Below, piece by piece: positions 28,901 through 37,870 of a stretch of DNA of 64,000 nucleotides. Each line of letters begins with the position of its first letter. Within the stretch, counting starts at the first letter, position 1. Origin of the DNA: Methylocapsa acidiphila B2 (GTDB lineage Bacteria > Pseudomonadota > Alphaproteobacteria > Rhizobiales > Beijerinckiaceae). The stretch lies in NCBI RefSeq assembly GCF_000427445.1, contig NZ_KE386496.1, positions 1,902,506 to 1,966,505 on the forward strand. The letters run 5' to 3'. A model generated the notes under the pieces. That model did no database searches. It was not told the origin of the DNA and saw only the letters and a program-made list of their open reading frames with translations. The translations under genes and the position numbers were made by a program.

Positions 28901-29524
28901 ATGGTCGCCGATCGCCATGCCGAACTGCGGAAACGGCTGATCGAAGCGGCAGAGGCCGCGATCGCAGCAAACGGGCTCGGCGCGCTCAAGGCGCGCGATC
29001 TCGCAAAAGCCGCCGGCTGCGCCCTCGGCGCCATCTATAATGTTTTCGCCGACATGGACGAACTTATCTTCGCGGTCAACGCGCGCACCCTCGCCCGCCT
29101 CGACGCCGCGCTCGCCGAAGCGGCGGCCGAACCAGCCGGAAAACTGACTCCGCCGTCAGCGATCGCGCAGCTTCAGCGGCTCGCTTTGATCTATTTGCGA
29201 TTCGCGGCGGCAAACCGACACGCCTGGACGGCCCTTTTCGAGCACCGCATGACGAGCGAAAAGCCGGCGCCGGACTGGACTCTGACGCGGCCGGTCGAAC
29301 TCTTCACCCATATCGAGGGCCCTCTTGAGATCGTCTTACCGGAGCCCGACGCCCGCACGCGGAACCTGGTCGCGCGAACGCTCTTCTCGGCGATCCACGG
29401 CATTGTCTTGCTCGGCCTCGAGCAGCGCCCCGTAGCGGCGCCCCCGGACGAGCTCGAGGCGCAAATCAGCCTCTTCGTCGCCAGCCTATTGCGCGGAATG
29501 ATGCGGCCCGACGCTTTTGACTGA
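28901..29524 (+). CDS. TetR family regulator
   Basis: 207 residues. The N-terminal helix-turn-helix reads LRKRLIEAAEAAIAANGLG, then LKARDLAKAAGCALGAIYNVF (two parts of one domain), the canonical TetR layout. The C-terminal ligand domain (LQRLALIYLRFAAANRHAWTALFEH) resembles TetR_C_33-like domains. An AAGGAC ribosome site precedes the ATG. It likely senses an acyl compound or a substrate of the divergent Aas-like protein, which is inference. Its 3' end overlaps that of the convergent HlyD gene by 39 bases. Confidence 0.88.
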   Translation: MVADRHAELRKRLIEAAEAAIAANGLGALKARDLAKAAGCALGAIYNVFADMDELIFAVNARTLARLDAALAEAAAEPAGKLTPPSAIAQLQRLALIYLRFAAANRHAWTALFEHRMTSEKPAPDWTLTRPVELFTHIEGPLEIVLPEPDARTRNLVARTLFSAIHGIVLLGLEQRPVAAPPDELEAQISLFVASLLRGMMRPDAFD

Positions 29525-30484
29525 CGCTTTCTTTGGCGGCGGGGCGTCGGCGGGCTTTTGAGCCGGATCGATCTGCACGGTGGCGGTCAGGCCCGCCACG
29601 AGACGCACGCCTTCCGGAACCTGGTCGATCTGGACGCGGACCGGCACGCGCTGCGCGAGGCGAACGAAGGTGAAGATCGGATTGACCGACGCGAGGCCCG
29701 CATGGTCCGGCTGCGCGTTCGCGACATTGATGCCGCGCGCGACGCTCGCGACGCGGCCGCGCAAGATTTGATCATAGCCCATTAGCTTGATCGTCGCCCG
29801 GTCGCCCTCACGGATCGCGCCCAGCGCCGTCTCCTCGAAATAGCCGTCGACCCAAAAGGAATCGGCGTCGACAAGGGAGATCTTATTCGTCCCGACGGTC
29901 GCATAGTCGCCGAGCTGCGCTAGAAGATTGGTGACATAGCCATTGACCGGCGAGCGTATGCGGGTGCGCTCTTGGTTCACGCGGGCCAGATCGAGATTGG
30001 CGAGCGCCTGCTGGTAGGCCGCCTCCGTGCTCGCCGCGGTGCTGGCGTAGGTCTGCTGCTCCTCTACGGTCACGGCGAGAAGGCTCAATTTCTGCCGGCG
30101 TTGGGACTCGAATTGCGCGTTCTGCGCGACCGACTTCGCCTGCGCCACGGCCGCCTCGGCGAGGCGGACGGCGATGTTATAATCGGTCGGGTCGATCACC
30201 ATGAGAAGATCGCCCTTGCGCACGAGCTGGTTATCGGCGACGGGCAGCTCAACGATCCGCCCGGCGACCTCGGGCGCGATGGTGACGACATAGGCGCGCA
30301 CCGTTCCGTCGCGCGTCCAGGGCGCGCCCATATAGGCGTCCCAGGCCGCCCAGCCGAGCCCGCCCGCGACCGCCGCCGTCGCCAAGGTGATCAGGATCGG
30401 CTGAATATTTCGCCACGTGGCCGCCGTGACGGAAGAGGCGCGCGGCGTCCGCGCGGGTTTCGCCTGGAGCTCAGCGTCCGACAT
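29486..30484 (-). CDS. HlyD/EmrA-type periplasmic adaptor subunit
   Basis: About 332 residues. One N-terminal membrane helix at about 30-50 (ILITLATAAVAGGLGWAAW), then the split biotinyl-lipoyl motif (TIAPEVAGRIVELPVADNQ and RIRSPVNGYVTNLLAQLGD), a helical hairpin between them, and a beta-barrel with VDGYFEETALGAIREGD. This is the adaptor of an efflux system with the FUSC protein upstream, as in AaeA-AaeB for aromatic carboxylic acids. ATG 30484 gives a 14-base overlap with the DUF1656 gene. The 3' end overlaps the convergent tetR. Confidence 0.92.
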   Translation of the reverse strand: MSDAELQAKPARTPRASSVTAATWRNIQPILITLATAAVAGGLGWAAWDAYMGAPWTRDGTVRAYVVTIAPEVAGRIVELPVADNQLVRKGDLLMVIDPTDYNIAVRLAEAAVAQAKSVAQNAQFESQRRQKLSLLAVTVEEQQTYASTAASTEAAYQQALANLDLARVNQERTRIRSPVNGYVTNLLAQLGDYATVGTNKISLVDADSFWVDGYFEETALGAIREGDRATIKLMGYDQILRGRVASVARGINVANAQPDHAGLASVNPIFTFVRLAQRVPVRVQIDQVPEGVRLVAGLTATVQIDPAQKPADAPPPKKASVKSVGPHHSAQ

Positions 30485-30695
30485 AGCGGCCCAAATGCGC
30501 GACGAGAAGAACAAGGCAAGAGAGCGCGATCAAATAGGCCGCGAACTCGAAAAAGGCCGGGTGCCAGACGCGCCCCAGCAGGCCGAAACGATTGGCGATG
30601 CCGCGCAGCGGGAGTATGAGGAGCCAGGCCGCGAGCATGATCGGCGCGATCGGCGCGACATAGACGCCGTAGAGATTGATTTCGAAAAACCTCAT
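30471..30695 (-). CDS. DUF1656 small membrane protein
   Basis: 74 residues with two hydrophobic segments (APIMLAAWLLILPLRGIA and EFAAYLIALSCLVLLVAHL). It starts MRFFEINLYGVYVAP, which matches DUF1656 (YdhI/AaeX-like) proteins. These small proteins are consistently encoded between FUSC and HlyD efflux genes and are thought to be part of the same inner-membrane complex. It overlaps the FUSC stop by four bases. Confidence 0.88.
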   Translation of the reverse strand: MRFFEINLYGVYVAPIAPIMLAAWLLILPLRGIANRFGLLGRVWHPAFFEFAAYLIALSCLVLLVAHLGRYVGR

Positions 30696-32761
30696 CTTCC
30701 CGCCTCGCCATCGAAATAATCGGCATATTCCGCAAGCGCCTCCGACATGGCAAGGACGCCGGCCCTGGCCCGGAGTCCGGCTTTTGCGCCGGGCTCCGTC
30801 GGCGGCGCGGCCGCGAGACAGACGTCGAACGCGGCGAGATGCGCGACCGCCGAGGCGCTTCGGCCGGCCACGAATTCGGCGAGCGCGGCGCCGAGCTCGC
30901 GGCTGGCTCCGAAGCGCGGGGCGACCTTGCGCAATCGGATGATCTGTCCGCCGACGGAGAGCGCCGCGGCGAGCTCGGCCCGGCGCAAAGGCTCGGCCTG
31001 TTCCGGCAGCGCGTTCAGGCGTCCGTAAACGCGGCTGTCCCAATCCTCGCGCGAAGGCGGATCAGAACATTCCGCCAGTCGGCGTAAGTCCATGAGCGTG
31101 AGGCGAAGCAACCGCCGCGTGCGGATCTCCGGCGCGAGAGGCGGCAAGAGACGAATGGCGAGCGCCGCGGCGCCAATGCCCGCTAAAATCGCCACGGCAG
31201 AATTGTAGAATTGCCCCGTGTCATAGCTCATGCGATTCGTCGGCGCGAGCAGCGGAGTGAAATTTACCGCCGCCGCGAAGAATATGGCGGTTCGCCACTG
31301 CTGGGCGACGAGGCTGCCGAGTGGGACCAGAAAGAGCCCAATGACGAGGCAGAAACCTTCGAAGGTCACGATTTGCGGCAGGATGGCGAATTTGACGATC
31401 GCGGCGAGCGCGGCCGCCAAACTGGAGCCAATGAGGAAGGAAATCGCGGACGTGTAGGCCTCCTCGGCCTGCGGCGCGAACAGAATGACGACGATCGCGG
31501 CGAACATCATGGCCTGAGCCCCACTCGGCCAGGCGGTCGCGACCCAGAACAGCTCGACCGTGATGATTGTGATAAACACCCGCGCCGCGCTGACCCAAGC
31601 CGGCGCCCAATCCGGCACGCGCAGTCGCGCGACGCCCGACGCGGCCTCGACCCGCCCCGGCTCGACAAGCAGGGCCAATCCATTGAGCGCGCGAGAGAGG
31701 CCGAGCATCGCCTCGGCAGCGCTGTCGATGAGCAGCTGAACCGACCGGCTTCCGGCCGGCGAGGCGAGGAGAGCCTTCGCCGAGGCGGCGCAGGCCTCGC
31801 GGGCTCTGGAGGGATCGCTTCTCCAGCTTCGCGCCAGCTCCGCTGCGCTCGCCGCGCGCAGACCCGGCGGAAGGCGGTCCAAGAGCGCTGCCGCCTCGCG
31901 CGACCCTTGTCCAACTGGAGCCCGTTGAAGATGCAGGCCGATCAAGCGCCAGCCCGAGAGGGCGGCGAAAAACCCGTTGACGGCGGTCTGCAGGATCCGC
32001 GAGCGATAGCGAATCTCGGAATCCTCGCCTATCGCAGCGTCGATGATCGGGTCGAGCGCGATGATGCCTCTGATCAATTCGCGCCTGGCCCCCCGCGTGT
32101 CTGGACGAACCGGCCCATTGAAGGCGAGCTCCTGCGCGATCGAGACGGCGATTTCAGCCGCGCGATCGGCGAATTTTGCCGCGAGGCTTCGTCTCGAGCG
32201 GCCGAAATCGGTTCCCGCCAGCACGACGCCCGCGCTCAAGATGCCAATACAGATTTCAGTCGCGCGGCTGACCGCGAGCAGGATGACTTGCCCGCTCGGA
32301 CCGCCGGTCGCGCCGAGCTCGTCCGAGCCGATGATCGCGGCGGTGTAGCCGGCCAAGGCCGCCCCATAGGCGGCGAAATTGCGCAAGACGGTCGCCCAGA
32401 AGCCGCAGGCCGCGCCCCATAAGGCGAGACCGAGGAGAAAGCCGAGGCGGTTCTGCGGAAAGGCGGCGGTGAGGAAGACGATCGCCATCGCACCGATTAG
32501 GGTGCCGAGCATGCGGAAGGAAGCCTTGCGCAGCGACGCCCCGAGCCGCGGCTGACAGACGATCGCGGCAGACGTCCCGGCCCAAGAGGGGTTGTCGAGC
32601 TCGAGACAGAACGCGACATAGAGCGCAAGGCAAACGGACGCCCATAACCGCAGGCCAAAGAGCAGTTGGGGAGCGAACGAACGCAAGGCCGCCGCAATTC
32701 CGCCGGCCGCCGGATCCGTCGATTGTGGACTGGAGGAAGGCGCGGCGTCCGCTTGGCTCAT
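30692..32761 (-). CDS. FUSC family efflux inner-membrane protein (AaeB-like)
   Basis: About 689 residues with two membrane blocks. The N-terminal block is near 30-190 (LFGLRLWASVCLALYVAFCLEL, read as one helix; then IVFLTAAFPQNRLGFLLGLA), and the second near 380-540 (VFITIITVELFWVATAWPSG, MMFAAIVVILFAPQAE). Each is followed by a soluble helical part. This duplicated layout is typical of FUSC proteins exporting aromatic acids. It heads the FUSC-DUF1656-HlyD cluster, all overlapping. ATG 32761 (MSQADAAPSS) was chosen over a further-upstream in-frame ATG, since ubiB ends close by. Confidence 0.88.
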   Translation of the reverse strand: MSQADAAPSSSPQSTDPAAGGIAAALRSFAPQLLFGLRLWASVCLALYVAFCLELDNPSWAGTSAAIVCQPRLGASLRKASFRMLGTLIGAMAIVFLTAAFPQNRLGFLLGLALWGAACGFWATVLRNFAAYGAALAGYTAAIIGSDELGATGGPSGQVILLAVSRATEICIGILSAGVVLAGTDFGRSRRSLAAKFADRAAEIAVSIAQELAFNGPVRPDTRGARRELIRGIIALDPIIDAAIGEDSEIRYRSRILQTAVNGFFAALSGWRLIGLHLQRAPVGQGSREAAALLDRLPPGLRAASAAELARSWRSDPSRAREACAASAKALLASPAGSRSVQLLIDSAAEAMLGLSRALNGLALLVEPGRVEAASGVARLRVPDWAPAWVSAARVFITIITVELFWVATAWPSGAQAMMFAAIVVILFAPQAEEAYTSAISFLIGSSLAAALAAIVKFAILPQIVTFEGFCLVIGLFLVPLGSLVAQQWRTAIFFAAAVNFTPLLAPTNRMSYDTGQFYNSAVAILAGIGAAALAIRLLPPLAPEIRTRRLLRLTLMDLRRLAECSDPPSREDWDSRVYGRLNALPEQAEPLRRAELAAALSVGGQIIRLRKVAPRFGASRELGAALAEFVAGRSASAVAHLAAFDVCLAAAPPTEPGAKAGLRARAGVLAMSEALAEYADYFDGEAGR

Positions 32762-32786
32762 CACAAGCTCGCCATTGCGCCACGCC

Positions 32787-34352
32787 TCAGCGGAAAAGGA
32801 AAAGAAGAAGGAGCGCGGCAATCAGCCAAAGCGCAACATGCCCCATCCGTGCGCCCCGCGCCTCGGCGTCCCCGATCTTTTCGACCGCGCTTTCAGAAAG
32901 CTCAAAACCATCCTCCGCCATGGCCTCGAGTCGGAGGACGATATTCTCGGCCCGAACCAGCGCCACGGGCAGATTGGCGGCGAAACGCGCGAGGGTCGAG
33001 GCCGCGCGGCCTGCGTCCTGGAGCTTGCCGAGCGGCCCGAGATTCTCCTCGATCCAGGCCCGAACCACGGGCTCGGAGGTCGACCACATGTCGAGCTTGG
33101 GGTCGAGGGTGCGCCCGACGCCTTCGACGACGACCATGGTCTTTTGCAAAAGGACAAGCTCGGTCCGCGTCTTCATATCGAACAGGCCGGTGATCTCGAA
33201 CAAGAGCGTCAAAAGCTTCGCCATGGAGATCTGATCGGCGGTGCGCGAGTGAATGGGCTCGCCGATGGCGCGGATCGCCTGCGCGAAATCCTCGACTTTA
33301 TGAACGCGCGGCACGTAGCCGGCCTCAAAATGCACCTCCGCCACCCGGCGATAGTCGCGCATGATGAAGCCATAAAGAATTTCTGCGAGAAATCGCCTCT
33401 CGTTGAAGCCGAGCCGGCCCATGATGCCAAAATCGACTGCGGTAAGCCGTCCATCGGCGTCCGCGAACAAATTGCCTTGGTGCATGTCGGCGTGGAAGAA
33501 TCCGTCCCGCATCGCGTGGCGTAGGAAAGACTGGATGACAGCCTTGCCAAGCGCCGGCAGGTCATAGCCCTTCTCGGCCAGCGCCGCGACGTCAGACAAA
33601 GGCGTGCCATTGATCCATTCGAGGGTCAAAACCTCCTTCTCGGTCCGCTCCCAATCGACGCTCGGCACGCGGAAATCCGGGTCCCTCGCGACATTCTCGG
33701 CGAATTCGGAGGCGGCCGCGGCTTCGAGCCGGAAGTCCATCTCCATCTTCACGGTGCGGGCGAGCGTGTCGACCACTTCGACCGGCTTCAGCCGCTTCGC
33801 GTCATAGAGCCAGCGCTCGGCGAGGCGGGCGGCGAAATACATGTCGTCGAGATCGCGGCGGAAACGGCGCTCCACGCCCGGACGCAAGACCTTGACCGCG
33901 ACGTCGCGCAAACCGTCGCCGTCTTTGACCCGCGCCTTGTGGACCTGGGCGATCGAAGCCGCCGCGACTGGTTCGCCGAATTCGACGAAAATATTCTTGA
34001 TCGGCTGGCCGAAGGCGTCCTCGATGGTTTTGACCGCGACCTCGCGCGGAAACGGCGCCATCCGATCCTGCAAGAGCTCGAGATGCCGGACGACATCCGC
34101 GCCGACCACATCCGGACGGGTCGCGAGGAACTGACCGAGCTTCACATAGGAGGGGCCGAGCCGGCCGATTGCGCCGGGAAGATTGGCGAGGCCCGGCGTC
34201 GCGACGCCTCGCGACAGGAGCTTCGCGAGGGCGAGCGGCAATCGCGCCGCCGGCGGCAGAAGCGCGGGATCGATGTCGCTGAAGACGCCGGCGCGAGCCA
34301 GCACGAAACCGGCGCGCGCGAGGCGCGGGAGTGAGCCGAGAGAGAAATGCAC
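32787..34352 (-). CDS. ubiB: Ubiquinone biosynthesis kinase-like protein UbiB
   Basis: 521 residues of the ABC1/ADCK family. The KxGQ motif is at about 71-74 (KLGQFLATRP), with the Ala-rich loop AAASIAQVHKA, the catalytic-type HADMHQGNLF and the DFGIMGRL metal-binding segment. The C-terminus ends in a hydrophobic helix (ALWLIAALLLLFLF) anchoring it to the inner membrane. UbiB is an ATPase required for coenzyme Q synthesis, probably by moving lipid intermediates. It lies 14 bases after ubiE in the same direction. Confidence 0.95.
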   Translation of the reverse strand: MHFSLGSLPRLARAGFVLARAGVFSDIDPALLPPAARLPLALAKLLSRGVATPGLANLPGAIGRLGPSYVKLGQFLATRPDVVGADVVRHLELLQDRMAPFPREVAVKTIEDAFGQPIKNIFVEFGEPVAAASIAQVHKARVKDGDGLRDVAVKVLRPGVERRFRRDLDDMYFAARLAERWLYDAKRLKPVEVVDTLARTVKMEMDFRLEAAAASEFAENVARDPDFRVPSVDWERTEKEVLTLEWINGTPLSDVAALAEKGYDLPALGKAVIQSFLRHAMRDGFFHADMHQGNLFADADGRLTAVDFGIMGRLGFNERRFLAEILYGFIMRDYRRVAEVHFEAGYVPRVHKVEDFAQAIRAIGEPIHSRTADQISMAKLLTLLFEITGLFDMKTRTELVLLQKTMVVVEGVGRTLDPKLDMWSTSEPVVRAWIEENLGPLGKLQDAGRAASTLARFAANLPVALVRAENIVLRLEAMAEDGFELSESAVEKIGDAEARGARMGHVALWLIAALLLLFLFR

Positions 34353-34366
34353 GAATTCGGCCCGCC

Positions 34367-35116
34367 CTAAAGCTTCCAGCCCGAATGAATGGCGACGATT
34401 CCACCGGACAATCTCGTGAAAGCCGCGCGATCGAAGCCAGCGGCGGTGATTTTCGCGCGAAAGGATTCCGCATCTGGAAAGCGGGCGATCGACTCGACGA
34501 GATATTGGTAGGATTCCGCGTCCCCGGTCACGAGACGGCCGAGCAGCGGAATGGCGCGGAAGGAATAGGCCTCATAAACGCGGTCGAGGAGCGGAACGTC
34601 CACGTTCGAGAACTCGAGGCAGAGGAACTGGCCGCCGCGCTTGAGGACGCGCCGGGCCTCCGAGAGCGCCTTGTCGATGCGTGGCACGTTGCGGATGCCG
34701 AAGGCGATCGTATAGGCGTCGAAACTATCGTCGGAAAACGGAAGATCTTCCGCGTTGGCCTCTATGAAATCGAGTCGCGCCTCGAAATTGCACTTGGCGG
34801 CGCGCTGGCGTCCGACCTCCAGCATGTCGGCGTTGATGTCGAGGATAGTGATCTCGGTGCCACTCGACCCAGCCTTGGCGATCCGAAACGCTATGTCGCC
34901 GGTGCCGCCGGCCACGTCGAGATGGCGAAACCGCGCTTGCTTCGGCGGCTTGACCCGCGCGGCGAATATATCCTTCCAGACCCGATGAAGGCCGACGGAC
35001 ATCAAATCATTCATGAGGTCGTAGCGCGAAGCGACCTTATGGAAAACCTCGTCGACGCGCGACTGCTTTTCGCGCAGCGGCACGCTCGCGAAGCCGAAAT
35101 GGGTTTCTTCCGTCAT
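34367..35116 (-). CDS. ubiE: Ubiquinone/menaquinone C-methyltransferase UbiE
   Basis: About 249 residues. SAM-binding motif [16 protein letters not shown], then [40 protein letters not shown] and LEFS. It methylates the quinone ring during ubiquinone synthesis. ATG 35116 (MTEETHFGF) was chosen; an upstream in-frame start at 35152 is less likely. It forms a pair with ubiB. In many rhizobia mutM lies upstream of ubiE and coaBC follows ubiB; neither is seen here. Confidence 0.95.
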   Translation of the reverse strand: MTEETHFGFASVPLREKQSRVDEVFHKVASRYDLMNDLMSVGLHRVWKDIFAARVKPPKQARFRHLDVAGGTGDIAFRIAKAGSSGTEITILDINADMLEVGRQRAAKCNFEARLDFIEANAEDLPFSDDSFDAYTIAFGIRNVPRIDKALSEARRVLKRGGQFLCLEFSNVDVPLLDRVYEAYSFRAIPLLGRLVTGDAESYQYLVESIARFPDAESFRAKITAAGFDRAAFTRLSGGIVAIHSGWKL

Positions 35117-35260
35117 GGCGTCCAAGTTCTGGGTCCGGTCTCTTTGGCCCAACCCTATAGCCTTTGAGCCGCGCCCTGGCTACGGCGCGAAACGGGTTCC
35201 GTTTCCTGCACGAAATCGGCGCCGCCGCGCGCTGCAGGCCCAAGAGGGCCGCCTCGCGGC

Positions 35261-35725
35261 CTATTTTTTATCCAGCGTCGTCGGCGAGGGGACGCCGACC
35301 GATCCGCGCTGGAACATGGTCACCCCCTCGGTGCTCGAGTCGATGAGATCAATTCGGCTCGGGGTCTCGGACGAAAGAGTCGCCGTATAGACTTTCCCAT
35401 TATTCAGCTTGACCCATAGGGTGCCGAAATAATCGATCGAATAGACGCCGTCGCTTGAGGCCGACGGCTCGGCGCCTTTCGGCGGGTTCGGTGGGACGAG
35501 GCTCGAAATCGTCTTGTCCGGATGGAACTCGATCCGCCAGGCTTTGCCGACGGCGCGCCATTCTCCGACGATCGGCACGCTCTTGAGCGCGAGGCCGCCG
35601 ACGAGCTGCCTCGCCCCCATAAAAACGAGGCTGAGCGCGCCGACGACGCCAAAAATGACGATCATTCGGGTGACCGGCAGCGGTTTCGGTTCCTTAGGAT
35701 TGGTCGTCGGTGAGCTCATCGTCAT
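35261..35725 (-). CDS. Hypothetical protein with one membrane anchor
   Basis: 154 residues. A single hydrophobic segment at about 20-40 (RMIVIFGVVGALSLVFMG) follows a short cytoplasmic N-terminus. The remainder is a soluble domain with GEWRAVGKAWRIEFHPDKTI and YSIDYFGTLWVKLNNGKVY, suggestive of a small beta fold in the periplasm. No family was recognised. Its start overlaps the stop of the small upstream frame by four bases. Confidence 0.65.
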   Translation of the reverse strand: MTMSSPTTNPKEPKPLPVTRMIVIFGVVGALSLVFMGARQLVGGLALKSVPIVGEWRAVGKAWRIEFHPDKTISSLVPPNPPKGAEPSASSDGVYSIDYFGTLWVKLNNGKVYTATLSSETPSRIDLIDSSTEGVTMFQRGSVGVPSPTTLDKK

Positions 35726-35880
35726 TTCTCAACAGCCGTGTGGAGCAGGCAATCTATCATGGAGCGGGCGTGGTCCGAGCTCAAGGGCTCGGGGAGAATC
35801 CGCGTCGAATGAAATAGCGTCGCGTCCGAGACGGTTCTGCGGTTCTCCTCACGGTAAAAATCCTTGAGGGATTCGAGCAT
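35722..35880 (-). CDS. Small hypothetical protein
   Basis: A 52-residue frame from ATG 35880, beginning MLESLKDFYREENRRT and ending LLHTAVEK. Its TGA overlaps the next gene's ATG (ATGA), which suggests translational coupling and so supports it as a real gene. No domain recognised. A longer reading would run into the divergent TAXI gene and was rejected. Confidence 0.4.
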   Translation of the reverse strand: MLESLKDFYREENRRTVSDATLFHSTRILPEPLSSDHARSMIDCLLHTAVEK

Positions 35881-36036
35881 TCTCAAACGGTCCCTCGACG
35901 CCCCGGCTACGCATAGATCGCGCGCACTTGACAACCAAAAATCCTTGACGCGACAAAGCTTCGTCCCTGCGTCGGAAATCGAGCCTTTCGGGTTCGCCGG
36001 ACGCACGCGCCAGCCTGTTGGGGAACAAGCGAAGCC

Positions 36037-37419
36037 ATGTTGCCGCGTCGTCGCATCGCCTTTTCGCATATGGTCTATTCATCGGGCTTCTTTTTCCTCA
36101 CATTCGCCTTCGCGCTGATCGCGATCGGGGCCCTCACTCTGCGTTTTGCGGGAGGCCCGCTCGCGCTCAAAATCGCCGTCGGCCCGGCCAACGGCGATAA
36201 CGCCAAGCTCATCGCGGCGATCGCCGACCGGCTTGAGGCGGACGATGCGGATATGAGATTGGTCGTCGTCCCGACCGGCGGTCCGGCGCAAAGCGCGCAA
36301 GCGCTCGAGCAAGGACGCGCCGATCTCGCCGTCATCCGCAGCGATGTCGCGATCCCGCAGAACGGCGCAACGGTGGTCGTCCTGCAAAACGACGTCGGGC
36401 TCCTCCTTGCGCCGCCTGGCTCCGCCCTCGCCAAGGTTGCCGTTCTCGTCAAGAAGCGCGTCGGCATTTTCCCGGCGCGCGAGACGAACGCCGCGCTGCT
36501 CGATTCGATCCTAGCCGAATATCAGATCGCACCCGAGTCGGTTCAGCGCGTCATGCTCGACCGCGATGAATTGGCGCCCGCCGTGGCGCAGAAGCGAGTC
36601 GACGCGGTTCTGGCGGTTGGGCCGTTGCTCGGCCCCGCGATCCAAGCCGCCGCCGCCGCTCTGTCGGCGCGAAATCGCGCCCCGACCATGATCCCGATCG
36701 ACGCCGCCGAGGGCATGGCGGCCAAAAGCCCCGCCTATCAAAAAGTCGCCGTCCCGGCAGGCTTCTTTCGCGGATCGCCGCCCGAGCCCAAGGAGGAGGC
36801 CACGACGGTCGGGGTCGCCGTTCGGCTCGAAGCCAACCTAAAGCTCCCCGACGAAGTCGTCACCGACCTGACCAAACGCCTTTTCGTCATGCGTCGCGAG
36901 CTCGCGGTCAAAGTCCCGATCGCGGCGGCCATGCAGAAGCCCGACACCGACAAGGATTCGGCCGACGCGGTCCACCGCGGCGCAGCGGATTATTACGACA
37001 ACAATGAAAAGAGCTTCATGGATCGATATGGCGACTGGCTCTATATCGGCGCCATGGCCTTTAGCGGTTTTGGCTCGGCGATCGCGGCCATGTTCGGATT
37101 GTCGCGGGCGCAGGCGCGCAAGGCCGCCTTGGCTCTCATCGATCAACTGATCGAGGTCAAGCAAGTCGCGCATATCACCATGGAGCTGCCCCGACTCGCG
37201 GTGTTGGACACGGAAATTGAAAACCTGTCGACGAAGGGCCTCCATTTCGCCCGCAACAATAATTTCGATGACGCCGGCCTCGCGGCTCTGCGCCTCGCGA
37301 TCGACGAAGCGCGAAGAGCGGTCAGCGACCAACGCAGCGAGCTCGAGGCCAGGCCGCCGCTCCTCCTCGACGCCTCCTTGGAGCGGCCGACCACGTCGAC
37401 GCCGGAAAACAAGGCGTAA
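36037..37419 (+). CDS. TAXI family TRAP solute-binding protein, membrane-anchored
   Basis: 460 residues. An N-terminal hydrophobic segment (FFFLTFAFALIAIGALTLRF) acts as signal anchor. The substrate domain follows the TAXI pattern: LKIAVGPANGDNAKLIAAIADRL, VVPTGGPAQSAQALEQGRADLAVI, GIFPARETNAALLDSILAEY and so on. A second membrane helix lies at about 330-350 (WLYIGAMAFSGFGSAIAAMFGL), followed by a cytoplasmic helical tail of about 100 residues. No TRAP permease subunits are encoded nearby, so it may act as a sensor or with a distant permease. Confidence 0.8.
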   Translation: MLPRRRIAFSHMVYSSGFFFLTFAFALIAIGALTLRFAGGPLALKIAVGPANGDNAKLIAAIADRLEADDADMRLVVVPTGGPAQSAQALEQGRADLAVIRSDVAIPQNGATVVVLQNDVGLLLAPPGSALAKVAVLVKKRVGIFPARETNAALLDSILAEYQIAPESVQRVMLDRDELAPAVAQKRVDAVLAVGPLLGPAIQAAAAALSARNRAPTMIPIDAAEGMAAKSPAYQKVAVPAGFFRGSPPEPKEEATTVGVAVRLEANLKLPDEVVTDLTKRLFVMRRELAVKVPIAAAMQKPDTDKDSADAVHRGAADYYDNNEKSFMDRYGDWLYIGAMAFSGFGSAIAAMFGLSRAQARKAALALIDQLIEVKQVAHITMELPRLAVLDTEIENLSTKGLHFARNNNFDDAGLAALRLAIDEARRAVSDQRSELEARPPLLLDASLERPTTSTPENKA

Positions 37420-37521
37420 CGGCGCCGAGCGCCGCTCAAGACCATGGCGGGAGAGATGGCTTCGTCTATAGTGGGTCGGATCGCATCGATCGGAGCGGAC
37501 TAACGTCAGCGGAGCATTTTC

Positions 37522-37722
37522 ATGACCAAGTTTGAGAGCCCCTCGCCGGCGCCCCCGCCGGACTCATCCTCATGGCGTCGCTATTTGGATGGCCTCAAGA
37601 AGAGATTTTTCAGCCATTTCGACAGCCAGGGCGATTGGCTGGTTTTCGGCTTGGTGGCTCTGGCCGTGCTTTGGCTCTCCGCGCGAGTCCTTGGGCTTCT
37701 CCGCAAGCTGCTCGGCTGGTGA
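37522..37722 (+). CDS. Small membrane protein
   Basis: 66 residues: a Pro/Ser-rich N-terminus, a basic stretch (LDGLKKRFFSHF) and one hydrophobic helix (WLVFGLVALAVLWLSARVLGLL). A GGAG ribosome site lies upstream of the ATG. No family recognised. Confidence 0.55.
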   Translation: MTKFESPSPAPPPDSSSWRRYLDGLKKRFFSHFDSQGDWLVFGLVALAVLWLSARVLGLLRKLLGW

Positions 37723-37829
37723 AGGCCGCAATCGCGCGGCAAGGGCTCGGCATTCGACGAGATCGCGCTCCTGAAGCGCTTCCGCTCTGATAGACTTAAA
37801 TTCGATCGGGGCGCGCTCGAATTCAAAGC

Positions 37830-37847
37830 GTTGGAGCATGCTCCAAC
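37830..37847. repeat. 18-bp perfect palindrome
   Basis: GTTGGAGCATGCTCCAAC is a perfect palindrome ending 23 bases before the GYF-domain gene start. A shorter related inverted repeat with the same GCATG/CATGC arms occurs near 55048. It may be an operator or a dispersed genomic palindrome. Confidence 0.45.
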
Positions 37848-37870
37848 TAGGCGCCAAGGAGGGGAAACGC

